Source: CAZEPJ01 sp964514105
Lineage (GTDB): Bacteria; Desulfobacterota; Desulfocorpusculales; Desulfocorpusculum
Length of the DNA stretch: 64,000 nt
NCBI GenBank assembly: GCA_964514105.1
Contig: CAZEPJ010000002.1
Location: 1 to 64,000, forward strand
Reading direction: 5' to 3'
Below the pieces are notes generated by a model that had not been told where the DNA came from, did not search any database, and worked only from the letters and a program-made list of their open reading frames with translations. Below are positions 41,954 to 49,679 of the stretch, one piece after another; position 1 is the first letter of the stretch; the number at the start of each line of letters is the position of its first letter. The position numbers and the translations under genes are program-made.

Positions 41954-42720
41954 GCCAGGCGGCGATGAAAAAGCTCTTCGGCATGCCCCAGTCCTTGAAG
42001 GAGAACTTGACGCACTACTGCCCGGGCTGCGGCCACTCGGTGGTCCACCGCCTGGTGGCAGAGGTGCTCGACGAGATGGGTCTGCGCGAGAAGACCGTGG
42101 GGATCGCCCCGGTGGGGTGCGCGGTCCTGGCCTACAACTACTTCAACTTCGACATGGTGGAGGCCCCCCACGGCCGGGCCCTGGCCGTGGCCACGGGCGT
42201 CAAACGGGTCCAGCCCGACAAACTGGTCCTCACCTACCAGGGCGACGGCGACCTGGCGGCCATCGGCACGGCCGAGACCATCCACGCGGCCAACCGGGGG
42301 GAGAAGATCAGCACCATTTTCATCAACAACGCCATCTACGGCATGACGGGCGGGCAGATGGCCCCGACGACCACGGTGGGGCTGGTGGCCACCACGACCC
42401 CCGGCGGCCGGGACCCGGACCGGGACGGCGCCCCCATCGACATCTCGCGCATGCTGGCCGTGTGCGAGCGCACCGTGTACATCGAGCGGTGCGCCATCAC
42501 CTCGGTCAAGGCCATCCAGAAGGCCAAGCGCGCCATCAAGAAGAGCTTCACGGTTCAGTTGAACCGCCTCGGCTTCAGTCTGGTGGAGATCCTGTCCCCG
42601 TGCCCGACCAACTGGAAGATGTCTCCCGTGGACTCGTGGCGTTGGACGGACGAGGTGCTGACCAAGACGTACCCGCTGGGGTTGATCAAGGACACGAGCG
42701 GACTGGGGGAGGCCAGATGA
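41950..42720 (+). CDS. 2-oxoacid:ferredoxin oxidoreductase beta subunit (TPP-binding)
   Basis: This 256-residue subunit binds thiamine diphosphate and the proximal cluster. It has YCPGCGHSVVHRL near the N-terminus, GDGDLAAIGTAE as the Mg-TPP motif, and NNAIYGMTGGQMAPTT. An ATGA overlap couples it to the alpha subunit and another to the gamma subunit. It completes the catalytic core of the VorB-type enzyme. Confidence 0.9.
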   Translation: MSQAAMKKLFGMPQSLKENLTHYCPGCGHSVVHRLVAEVLDEMGLREKTVGIAPVGCAVLAYNYFNFDMVEAPHGRALAVATGVKRVQPDKLVLTYQGDGDLAAIGTAETIHAANRGEKISTIFINNAIYGMTGGQMAPTTTVGLVATTTPGGRDPDRDGAPIDISRMLAVCERTVYIERCAITSVKAIQKAKRAIKKSFTVQLNRLGFSLVEILSPCPTNWKMSPVDSWRWTDEVLTKTYPLGLIKDTSGLGEAR

Positions 42721-43316
42721 CTTCTCGAATGATCTTTGCCGGGTTCGGCGGGCAGGGGATCCTGCTCATGGGCTACGTGCTTTCGTACGGGGCCATGGTG
42801 AGGGGGCTCAATGTCACGTACCTGCCCGCATACGGGGCCGAGATGCGGGGCGGGACGGCCAACTGCACGGTGACCATCTCGGACGAGGAGATCGCCTCCC
42901 CTGTGGCGTCGGAACCCGACGTGCTGGTGGCCATGAACGGCCCGTCCCTGGGCCGGTTCGAGGCCATGGTCCGGGCCGACGGCATGATCCTGATCAACGC
43001 CTCCCTCATGCCGGAGTCCCCCAAACGCCGCGATGTCCGGGAGGTGCGCGTGGACACGGCCGCCCTGGCCCGGGAAGTGGGCTCGGAGCGGGCGGCCAAC
43101 ATGGTCATGCTGGGGGCCCTGGTCCAGAGCACGGGGGTCCTGAGCGTCGATGACGCGGTGCAGGGCATGGCCCAGGCCACCAAGGGAAAGGAGAAGCTCT
43201 TCGCCCTGAACCAGGCGGCCATCGAGCGCGGCGCCGCATACATCCGCGACGCCAAGCTCCACGTGGCCGTTCCCCTGGGGGTGAAGGGGGCAAAGCTGAC
43301 GGTCCAGAAGTCCTGA
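42717..43316 (+). CDS. 2-oxoacid:ferredoxin oxidoreductase gamma subunit
   Basis: This 199-residue gamma subunit begins MIFAGFGGQGILLMGYVLSY, followed by TYLPAYGAEMRGG and later RAANMVMLGALV, the usual marks of the CoA-side domain III. It overlaps the beta subunit by ATGA and ends 41 bases before the MBL hydrolase gene. With the two preceding genes it forms an alpha-beta-gamma set that must borrow its ferredoxin. Confidence 0.9.
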   Translation: MTSRMIFAGFGGQGILLMGYVLSYGAMVRGLNVTYLPAYGAEMRGGTANCTVTISDEEIASPVASEPDVLVAMNGPSLGRFEAMVRADGMILINASLMPESPKRRDVREVRVDTAALAREVGSERAANMVMLGALVQSTGVLSVDDAVQGMAQATKGKEKLFALNQAAIERGAAYIRDAKLHVAVPLGVKGAKLTVQKS

Positions 43317-43357
43317 CTCACCGTCAATCCGCCGGGGCGCCGCGGCGAGAGGAAGAC

Positions 43358-44023
43358 ATGAAGCTCACGGACGGCATCTACGCGTACCCCTGGACCAACC
43401 CCTCGGCCAACAACACCAACTCCTATCTCATTCGTTCCCGGGCGGTCGTCCTGGTGGACCCCGGCCACGCCCAGTTCCTGAGCCACCTGTTCCAGTCCCT
43501 CCGCCTAGACGGGATCCACGAGGAGGGGATCGAGGGGGTGATCGGGACCCACGCCCATCCGGACCACGTGGAGGGCCTGGCGGCCTTCACCCACCGTCCG
43601 GTCTGGACGGCCCTGGGGCTCAAGGACGAGGCCTTCTTGCGGGAGGCGGGGGGGGACTTCTACCGGATGATGGGGATGAGCCCGCCGGAGCTTCGCATCG
43701 ACGTGCTCCTCAAAGAGGGCGATCTCATCCTCAAGGGGGAGCGCTTCCAGGTCCTGGAGACCCCCGGTCACTCCCCGGGCTCCGTCTGCCTGTACTGGCC
43801 TGACCGCAAGGCCCTCTTCGTGGGAGACGTGGTCTTCGAGATGGGCGTGGGGCGGACGGACTTCCCCGGCGGGGACGGCAAGGCCCTCAAGGAGAGCCTG
43901 GAGCGGCTCTCGCGGCTGGATGTGGAGCTGCTCCTGCCGGGCCACGGCAACCCCCTGGTTGGCCGCGAGCGCATCCAGCGGAACTACCAGGTCATCCGGG
44001 ACATGTATTACGCGTACCTGTGA
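43358..44023 (+). CDS. MBL-fold hydrolase (glyoxalase II-like)
   Basis: This 221-residue metallo-beta-lactamase-fold protein has the zinc motif THAHPDH, then ETPGHSPGSVCLY, VGDVVFEMGVGRTDFPGG and a final LLPGHGNPL. The layout is that of small glyoxalase II-like thioester hydrolases. It is cytoplasmic. Its place right after the oxidoreductase suggests it acts on an acyl-thioester or a related intermediate, but no specific substrate can be assigned. Confidence 0.85.
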   Translation: MKLTDGIYAYPWTNPSANNTNSYLIRSRAVVLVDPGHAQFLSHLFQSLRLDGIHEEGIEGVIGTHAHPDHVEGLAAFTHRPVWTALGLKDEAFLREAGGDFYRMMGMSPPELRIDVLLKEGDLILKGERFQVLETPGHSPGSVCLYWPDRKALFVGDVVFEMGVGRTDFPGGDGKALKESLERLSRLDVELLLPGHGNPLVGRERIQRNYQVIRDMYYAYL

Positions 44024-44085
44024 ACGAGGGAGCGGGCGTCCTTCCGCCCCCCGCGGGCATGGACGGGCGCCGGGTGAAGGGGGAC

Positions 44086-44619
44086 ATGAGAGCCATCCTC
44101 GCGTTCATCGCCTTGGTGGACGGCGTCAACCGGCGCGTGGGACGGGCCGTGGCGTGGCTGAGCCTTGCCCTGGTCGTGGTGGTGACGCTGGACGTCATCA
44201 TGCGGTACGCCTTCAGGAGGAGTTCGGTCTTCACCCAGGAGCTGGAATGGCATCTGTTCGCCGCTTTCTTTCTCCTGGGGGCCGGCTACACCATGTTTCG
44301 CGACGCCCACGTGCGGGTGGACCTGTTCTACCAGAAGCTGGAGCCCAGGACCCAGGCGTGGATCAACCTCCTCGGAGTCCTCTTCTTCCTCATCCCGGGG
44401 TGCTATCTCGTGGTCGCCACGGCAGGACACTTCGCATGGCTCTCCTGGTCGGTCCGGGAGATGTCCCCGGACCCGGGCGGCATCCCGGCCCGGTACGCCC
44501 TCAAGGCCGTGGTCCCCCTGGGGTTCACCCTGCTCGCCCTCCAGGGCGCCTCCATGGGGCTCAAGAGCCTGCTCTTCCTGCTCAACAGGCCCGTCCCCGA
44601 TGGGGAGACTCCGCCATGA
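44086..44619 (+). CDS. TRAP transporter small permease (DctQ type)
   Basis: This 177-residue protein has four transmembrane segments (AVAWLSLALVVVVTLDVIMR first) and the typical ELEWHLFAAFFLLGAGYTMF and DAHVRVDLFYQKL motifs. An ATG at 44059 and a GTG overlapping the MBL stop are also in frame. The start used here has AAGGGGG upstream and the usual short N-terminus. It pairs with the DctM protein that overlaps it by ATGA. Confidence 0.9.
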   Translation: MRAILAFIALVDGVNRRVGRAVAWLSLALVVVVTLDVIMRYAFRRSSVFTQELEWHLFAAFFLLGAGYTMFRDAHVRVDLFYQKLEPRTQAWINLLGVLFFLIPGCYLVVATAGHFAWLSWSVREMSPDPGGIPARYALKAVVPLGFTLLALQGASMGLKSLLFLLNRPVPDGETPP

Positions 44620-45935
44620 CCGAGGCCCTTCCCGGGATCATGTTCCTGGTGTTGACGGTCCTGCTCATGGTGGGCTTCCCCGTGGCCTTCACCCTCCTGG
44701 GGACCGCCCTGGGCTTCGGGCTCATCGGATTCGGCTGGGGGTTTTTCAGCCTGCTCCCCATGCGGATCTGGGGGGTCATGTCCAACGCGACGCTGATGGC
44801 GGTGCCCCTTTTCATCTTCATGGGCGTGATGCTGGAGCGATCGGGGATCGCCGAGGAGCTCCTGGAGACCATGGCGCTCATCTTCGGGCGCATGCGGGGG
44901 GGGCTTGCGGTCTCCGTGGTGGTGGTGGGGGCCCTCCTGGGTGCCTCCACCGGCATCGTGGGGGCCACGGTGGTCACCATGGGGCTCCTGTCCCTGCCCA
45001 CCATGCTGCGGCGGGGATATCAGCCGGAGCTGGCCACCGGGACCATATCGGCTGCGGGGACCCTGGGGCAGATCATCCCCCCGAGCATCGTGCTGGTGCT
45101 CCTGGGGGACATCGTGGGGGTTTCGGTGGGGGACCTCTTCATGGGCGCCGTCTTCCCCGGTCTGACCCTCGTGGCCCTCTACGCCATCTATATCATCGTG
45201 ATTTCCAGAGTCAAACCGTCGTGGGCCCCCCTCATCCCCAAGGAGGAATGGGAGGCGGTCCTGGCCCATGGGCTGATAAGGCGCATGTTCAAGGCCCTGA
45301 TCCCCCCACTGGTCCTCATGGTGGCGGTGCTGGGATCCATCTTCGCGGGGATCGCCTCGCCCACCGAGGCCGCGGCGGTGGGGGCCACGGGCGCCACACT
45401 CCTGGCCATGGCCAACCGGCGCTTCAACTACCAGGTCCTGAAGGGGGTCATGGAGGCGACCACCCGCCTCACATCCATGGTCTTCATCATCCTGGTCGGG
45501 GCCCAGGCCTTCGGCCTGGTGTTCCGCGGGCTCCACGGGGACGAACTTGTCCGGAACTTCATCCAGCACATCCCTTACGGCAAGTGGGGCGTACTGGCCA
45601 TCGTCATGGCTCTCATATTCGTCATCGGGTTCTTCCTGGACTTCATCGAGATCACCTTCATCCACATCCCGGTCCTGGCGCCCATCATGAAGCTTTTGGG
45701 GTTCGACCCGCTGTGGTTCTCCATCCTCTTCGCGGTCAACCTCCAGACCTCCTTCCTCACGCCGCCTTTCGGCTTCGCCCTGTTCTACCTAAAGGGGGTC
45801 TGCCCGCCTCAAATCAGCACGGGCCATATCTACAGGGGGATCATCCCCTTCGTGATCCTCCAGGTCATCGGCCTGCTGGTGGTGGTCGCCTTTCCCAAAC
45901 TCGCCACGTGGCTTCCCCGGGTGGTCTTCGGCTGA
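44616..45935 (+). CDS. TRAP transporter large permease (DctM type)
   Basis: This 439-residue membrane protein has about twelve segments and the family motifs AVPLFIFMGVMLERSGIAEEL, GASTGIVGATVVTMGLLSLP, GTISAAGTLGQIIPPSIV and SPTEAAAVGA, plus FLTPPFGFALFYLKGV near the end. It is the ion-coupled channel subunit for carboxylate uptake. The partner binding protein is encoded on the opposite strand 73 bases downstream, so the two transcription units converge. Confidence 0.93.
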   Translation: MTEALPGIMFLVLTVLLMVGFPVAFTLLGTALGFGLIGFGWGFFSLLPMRIWGVMSNATLMAVPLFIFMGVMLERSGIAEELLETMALIFGRMRGGLAVSVVVVGALLGASTGIVGATVVTMGLLSLPTMLRRGYQPELATGTISAAGTLGQIIPPSIVLVLLGDIVGVSVGDLFMGAVFPGLTLVALYAIYIIVISRVKPSWAPLIPKEEWEAVLAHGLIRRMFKALIPPLVLMVAVLGSIFAGIASPTEAAAVGATGATLLAMANRRFNYQVLKGVMEATTRLTSMVFIILVGAQAFGLVFRGLHGDELVRNFIQHIPYGKWGVLAIVMALIFVIGFFLDFIEITFIHIPVLAPIMKLLGFDPLWFSILFAVNLQTSFLTPPFGFALFYLKGVCPPQISTGHIYRGIIPFVILQVIGLLVVVAFPKLATWLPRVVFG

Positions 45936-46008
45936 GCCGCGGCCGGGGCGGCCCCCCCCGCCCTCCCCCAACATGGCACAGAGGTGCCGGGAGGCCCCCC
46001 CGCCCTCG

Positions 46009-47106
46009 TCACGCCTGGATCCCGGAGATCAGATTGTGGTACGTCCGCTCGGAGACCGCCGACCACTCGCCGTAGGTCTTCTGGAAGGCCTTGAACGCCT
46101 CGTTCACCTTCTTGGCCATGGGCTCCTTGGCCGCCTCCTCCTCGATGGCCTCCACCGCGGTCTTCTTAAGCCCCTTCATCACCGCCTCGGGGAAGCTGAG
46201 GACCTGGACCTTGTGCTTGGTCACCAGCTCCTGCAGGGCCGCGCCGTTCTGGGCCTCGAACTCCGCAAGGCTCCAGACGGTGTTGTCCGCGCAGGCCGCG
46301 TCCACGACGGCCTTCAGGTCCGAGGGGAGGGCCTCGTACGCCTTCTTGTTGAAGAGGTGCTCCAGCACGCTGCCGGGCTCGTGCCAGCCGGGGAAGTAAT
46401 AGTACTTGGCCGCCTGGTGGAGCCCCAGCCGCAGATCGTGGAGGGGTCCCACCCATTCGCTGGCGTCGATGACCCCGCGCTCCAGGGAGGTGAAGATCTC
46501 GCCCCCCGGCAGGAGGACGACCGTGGCGCCGGCCTTGGCCACGACCTTGCCACCCAGCCCCGGGATCCGGAACTTGAGCCCCTTGAAGTCATCCATGGTC
46601 TCGATCTTCTTGTTGAACCAGCCGCCCGCCTGCACGCCCGTGCTCCCGCCCAGGCGCGGGATGACATTGAAGGGGGCGTAGGCCTCCTCCCAGAGCTTGA
46701 GCCCGCCCGCCGAGGTGAGCCAGGTGTACATCCCCTGGGCGTTGAGCCCGAACGGGACGGCGCAGAACCACTGGCACGACGGCGTCTTTCCCGCCCAATA
46801 GTACGCGGCGCTGCTGCCCACCTCCACGGTCCCCTGGGAGACCGCGTCGAAGGTGTTCAGGGGGGGGACCAACTCCCCCCCCGCGTACACCGTGATCTTC
46901 AGGCGGCCTCCGCTCAGCTCCTCCACCCGCTTGGCGAAGCGGTCGGCCCCGGTCTGGAGGATAGGCAGCCCGGGGGGCCAGGTGGTCACCATCTTCCACT
47001 GAAAGGACTTGCCCTGGGCCCAGATCTGGGGCGCCGCCACCGCGCCAGACGCCGCCGCTGCCACCCCACCCGCCGTGGCCTTCTTCAAGAATGTCCGTCG
47101 ATCCAT
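46009..47106 (-). CDS. TRAP transporter substrate-binding protein (DctP type), Tat-exported
   Basis: This 365-residue periplasmic binding protein starts with a twin-arginine signal (RRTFLKKATAGGVAAAASGA, ending APQIWAQ). The mature part has WKMVTTWPPGLPILQTGADR, AGGELVPPLNTFDAVSQG and the carboxylate-binding region around KFRIPGLGGKVVAKAG. DctP proteins bind mono- or dicarboxylates through a conserved arginine; R in FRIPG is the candidate. It is transcribed towards its own permease genes, an unusual arrangement that gives it independent control. A promoter candidate lies upstream. Confidence 0.92.
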   Translation of the reverse strand: MDRRTFLKKATAGGVAAAASGAVAAPQIWAQGKSFQWKMVTTWPPGLPILQTGADRFAKRVEELSGGRLKITVYAGGELVPPLNTFDAVSQGTVEVGSSAAYYWAGKTPSCQWFCAVPFGLNAQGMYTWLTSAGGLKLWEEAYAPFNVIPRLGGSTGVQAGGWFNKKIETMDDFKGLKFRIPGLGGKVVAKAGATVVLLPGGEIFTSLERGVIDASEWVGPLHDLRLGLHQAAKYYYFPGWHEPGSVLEHLFNKKAYEALPSDLKAVVDAACADNTVWSLAEFEAQNGAALQELVTKHKVQVLSFPEAVMKGLKKTAVEAIEEEAAKEPMAKKVNEAFKAFQKTYGEWSAVSERTYHNLISGIQA

Positions 47107-47140
47107 AGCCACCTCCTCGTTGGGTTGTTGGATTTCCTCA

Positions 47141-47169
47141 ACTAGATCGCAGAGCCCGCCCGTTGTCAA
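47141..47169 (-). promoter_or_regulatory. candidate promoter of the DctP-type gene
   Basis: On the minus strand TTGACA (47169-47164) and TCTAGT (47146-47141) are separated by 17 bases. The -35 is perfect and the -10 matches at four positions. The boxes lie just 3' of the hypothetical gene at 47203, giving a leader of about 30 bases. Confidence 0.5.
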
Positions 47170-47202
47170 GCGGCCAGGGGAGGGCCCTCCCCGCATCTCC
47201 GT

Positions 47203-47745
47203 TCACTTGCCGGTGGGCTGCAGGAGCGCCGCCTTGATCTCCCCCAGCCGGGGCTCGAACTCCCGCCCCAACTCCTCCACCGCGGCCTTCCAGGGTGCCG
47301 ATGCCTCCACATGGGGCTCCACGGCCGAGCCCTCCACTCCCCGGCGCGCCAGGTCCTCCCACAGCGTCGCCCTCAACTTCTTCCTTCGCTTCTGCAGGGC
47401 GTGCCCGAACTGGACGGACAGGTCCCGCAGGCGATGGAGGCACTGGCGGTGGTCCCTTCCCTTCCATCGCTCCAGGGCGTCTGCCCCCCGGGTGAAGGCC
47501 TCGCTCCCCAGCCTCAGACCGTCCACGAGGCCCTGAAGGAGCCCCTGCCGGGCCCCTTCCTCCAGCGCCGCGGCCTTGTGCATCAGCCCCTCCACATCCA
47601 CGTCCCCCCGCAGGTACTGGGCGGCCAGGGCATGGGCCGCCCGATGTGCCTTCTCGTCCTGGAGGCTGCGCTTCTCCTCTTCGCTCAGGGTGAGCCCCCG
47701 CGTCCGCTCCATGGCCAACTCGATGCTGCTTTTGATCTCCGCCAT
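47203..47745 (-). CDS. helical cytoplasmic protein of unknown function
   Basis: This 180-residue protein has no signal peptide and is rich in charged, helix-forming residues. It begins MAEIKSSIELAMERTRGLTL and continues with SEEEKRSLQDEKAHRAAHAL and long amphipathic stretches, so it is probably all-helical, possibly coiled-coil. Two adjacent ATG codons are possible. The second has better spacing to GAGGTGG and overlaps the upstream stop by one base. It is coupled to the membrane protein gene before it. No family was recognised. Confidence 0.6.
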   Translation of the reverse strand: MAEIKSSIELAMERTRGLTLSEEEKRSLQDEKAHRAAHALAAQYLRGDVDVEGLMHKAAALEEGARQGLLQGLVDGLRLGSEAFTRGADALERWKGRDHRQCLHRLRDLSVQFGHALQKRRKKLRATLWEDLARRGVEGSAVEPHVEASAPWKAAVEELGREFEPRLGEIKAALLQPTGK

Positions 47746-49103
47746 CATCCACCTCGCTTCTTCAGGGAGGATTCCACCGGGTTGCCGCCGACGGCGCTCC
47801 GCCCGGCCCCTCGAACCCAGATCTTGACCTGGGCGTCGGTGGGCGGCTGCCTCGCCCAGGATCGGTCGGCCTGGATGGCCCTCAGCCTGGGACCCAGGTC
47901 CCCCGGGTCCTGGGCGGCCAGCGTCCGCATGTCGGACACCCCCGCCTCCAGCAAGAGCCGCAGGTTTCCGGTCCCCATCCCCCTCAGGCTGGCCAGGGCC
48001 GCCCACTGCCGCCAGCGCCCCAGGGCCTCGGGAGAGAGGCCCGGCACCCCTCGGGCCGCGCCGGCCGAGGCCCTCAGGTCCCACAGATCCAGGCGGTCCA
48101 CCCCCGCTCGCTCCAGGAGCGACGCCTCCTCGGGGGCCAGATCCCGGAGGTCCGCAACCCGTGGCTGAAGGCCATTCACCGTGAACCGGTCCAGCAGGGC
48201 GAACAAAGCGATGCATGTCGCCGCGGCCGCGGCCAGGCCTGCCCACCCCAGGGCGTTTCGCCGCCTCGGGGCCGTGGACGCCCTCGCGCCCGCCAGGAAC
48301 TCCACCAGGACATAGCACTCCACGGCAAAAGGGGGAAACCCCAGGAAGCCGGCCAGCGGCATCTCGAAGAGCTTGAGCTCGTCGAAGAACGGGACCGTGT
48401 AGATCCACTTGGAGAGGGCCCGGATGTTGAAGAGCTCCCAGGCGAGACCGCAGATCATTCCCCCCGCCAGCAGGCGTACGAGCGTTGCCATGGAGCCTCC
48501 CTCCCAGTCCCTCAGGATGCTCGGGCGGCCCCGGCTGTAATTAAGCGGCTCCACGAGGAACACCACCCCCAGCCAGACCAGGGGAAAGGCGTACGGGGGC
48601 AGAATCAGGGGAAGGGCCAGGCAGGCCGCACCCAGGACCTGGAGAGGTCGCAACAGGCCCGGGCCCACGTGGAACGGCCGCACCCGGACCTCCCGGGCCC
48701 ACCCCAACGCCCCCACCAGCTCCGTTGCGGCGTAGATGGCGGGCAATACCGTGGCAAAGCAGACCGTGTATCCCATCCAGCGGGCCGCCCAGGAAGGACT
48801 CGAACCCACGTAGTACCAGTTCTTCATCACGAGGTTGAAGGCCTCGAAGAAGAGCCACACGGGCACCGAGAGGAGGGAGAGGGCCAGGAATCGGCGAGGC
48901 TCGCGCCACAGAAGGGAGTGGCCTTGAAGGGCGTTGGTCAGGGCGTCCATGGCCAGGATGAAGGGCCACCAGGCCAGGGCGTAGTACCAGCTGGCCAAGG
49001 GTTCCACCCGGGAAAGCATCCCCGCCGTGGCCCCCAGGAGCACGCCCAGGGCCCCCAGGCCCTGGAGCGGGACCAAGAGGCGGTTTCGCGGCAGCGGGTC
49101 CAT
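47745..49103 (-). CDS. multi-spanning membrane protein with C-terminal helix-hairpin-helix-like (DUF4332-like) domain
   Basis: This 452-residue protein has about eight hydrophobic segments in residues 1-300 (for example GLGALGVLLGATAGML, YALAWWPFILAMDAL, FLALSLLSVPVWLFFEAF) with many tryptophans and tyrosines. A soluble tail follows from about 330. The tail has two repeats resembling the helix-hairpin-helix of DUF4332 proteins (LAPEEASLLERAGVDRLDLW and LRGMGTGNLRLLLEAGVSDM). The pairing of a membrane region with a usually DNA-binding fold is unusual. It overlaps the downstream hypothetical gene and follows the TPR gene after six bases. Function unknown. Confidence 0.6.
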   Translation of the reverse strand: MDPLPRNRLLVPLQGLGALGVLLGATAGMLSRVEPLASWYYALAWWPFILAMDALTNALQGHSLLWREPRRFLALSLLSVPVWLFFEAFNLVMKNWYYVGSSPSWAARWMGYTVCFATVLPAIYAATELVGALGWAREVRVRPFHVGPGLLRPLQVLGAACLALPLILPPYAFPLVWLGVVFLVEPLNYSRGRPSILRDWEGGSMATLVRLLAGGMICGLAWELFNIRALSKWIYTVPFFDELKLFEMPLAGFLGFPPFAVECYVLVEFLAGARASTAPRRRNALGWAGLAAAAATCIALFALLDRFTVNGLQPRVADLRDLAPEEASLLERAGVDRLDLWDLRASAGAARGVPGLSPEALGRWRQWAALASLRGMGTGNLRLLLEAGVSDMRTLAAQDPGDLGPRLRAIQADRSWARQPPTDAQVKIWVRGAGRSAVGGNPVESSLKKRGG

Positions 49104-49109
49104 GGGGGG

Positions 49110-49658
49110 CTAGAAAGATCCTTTCCCGGCGCCGGTCTTGCCGGCGGGGGGGGCCTCGAGGGCCTCCCGCAGGGCAGGGGGAACGGGGTAGCCCGCCCGC
49201 AGGGCCAGGCCGAGGTGCTTGCGGGCGAGATCGAGTTCCCGCCGCGAGTGAAACCCCATGGCCAGGCGGTAGTGGGCCTCGCCGTCTTCGGGGCGAAGCC
49301 TCACCACGGCCTCCAGGGCCGCCAGGGCCAGATCCATCTCGTCCATGACGCTGTACGTCATGGCCATGTTGTAGTACGCATCGGCGTCTCCGGGATCCTG
49401 CCGTATGGCCTCCTGGTACGCCTTGATGGCCTCGCCGTGCTCTCCCAGGTGCCTCAGGACGTTCCCCGTGTTGTAGTGAAGTCCAGGCTGGTCGGGGCGC
49501 TCCCGAGCCGCCTGGCGCAAGGCGTCCAGCGCCCCCAGGTACTTCCCCTCTCTTGCCAGCCTCACGCCCTCCACATAAGCTTCGGGAGGCCCTCCGGCCC
49601 AGGCAAGGGCCAGGGAGCCCGCCATCCAGACCCCCACGATCGCTCCCATTTTCCTCAT
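49110..49658 (-). CDS. exported TPR-repeat protein
   Basis: This 182-residue protein has a signal peptide (VGVWMAGSLALAWAGG) and about three to four tetratricopeptide repeats, e.g. GLHYNTGNVLRHLGEHGEAI, DAYYNMAMTYSVMDEMDLAL and EAHYRLAMGFHSRRELDLAR. It is probably a periplasmic scaffold for protein-protein contacts. It lies between the M48 peptidase gene and the membrane protein gene, in the same direction and closely spaced. Confidence 0.8.
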   Translation of the reverse strand: MRKMGAIVGVWMAGSLALAWAGGPPEAYVEGVRLAREGKYLGALDALRQAARERPDQPGLHYNTGNVLRHLGEHGEAIKAYQEAIRQDPGDADAYYNMAMTYSVMDEMDLALAALEAVVRLRPEDGEAHYRLAMGFHSRRELDLARKHLGLALRAGYPVPPALREALEAPPAGKTGAGKGSF

Positions 49659-49679
49659 GGCCGTTCTCCTGCCGGTCCC

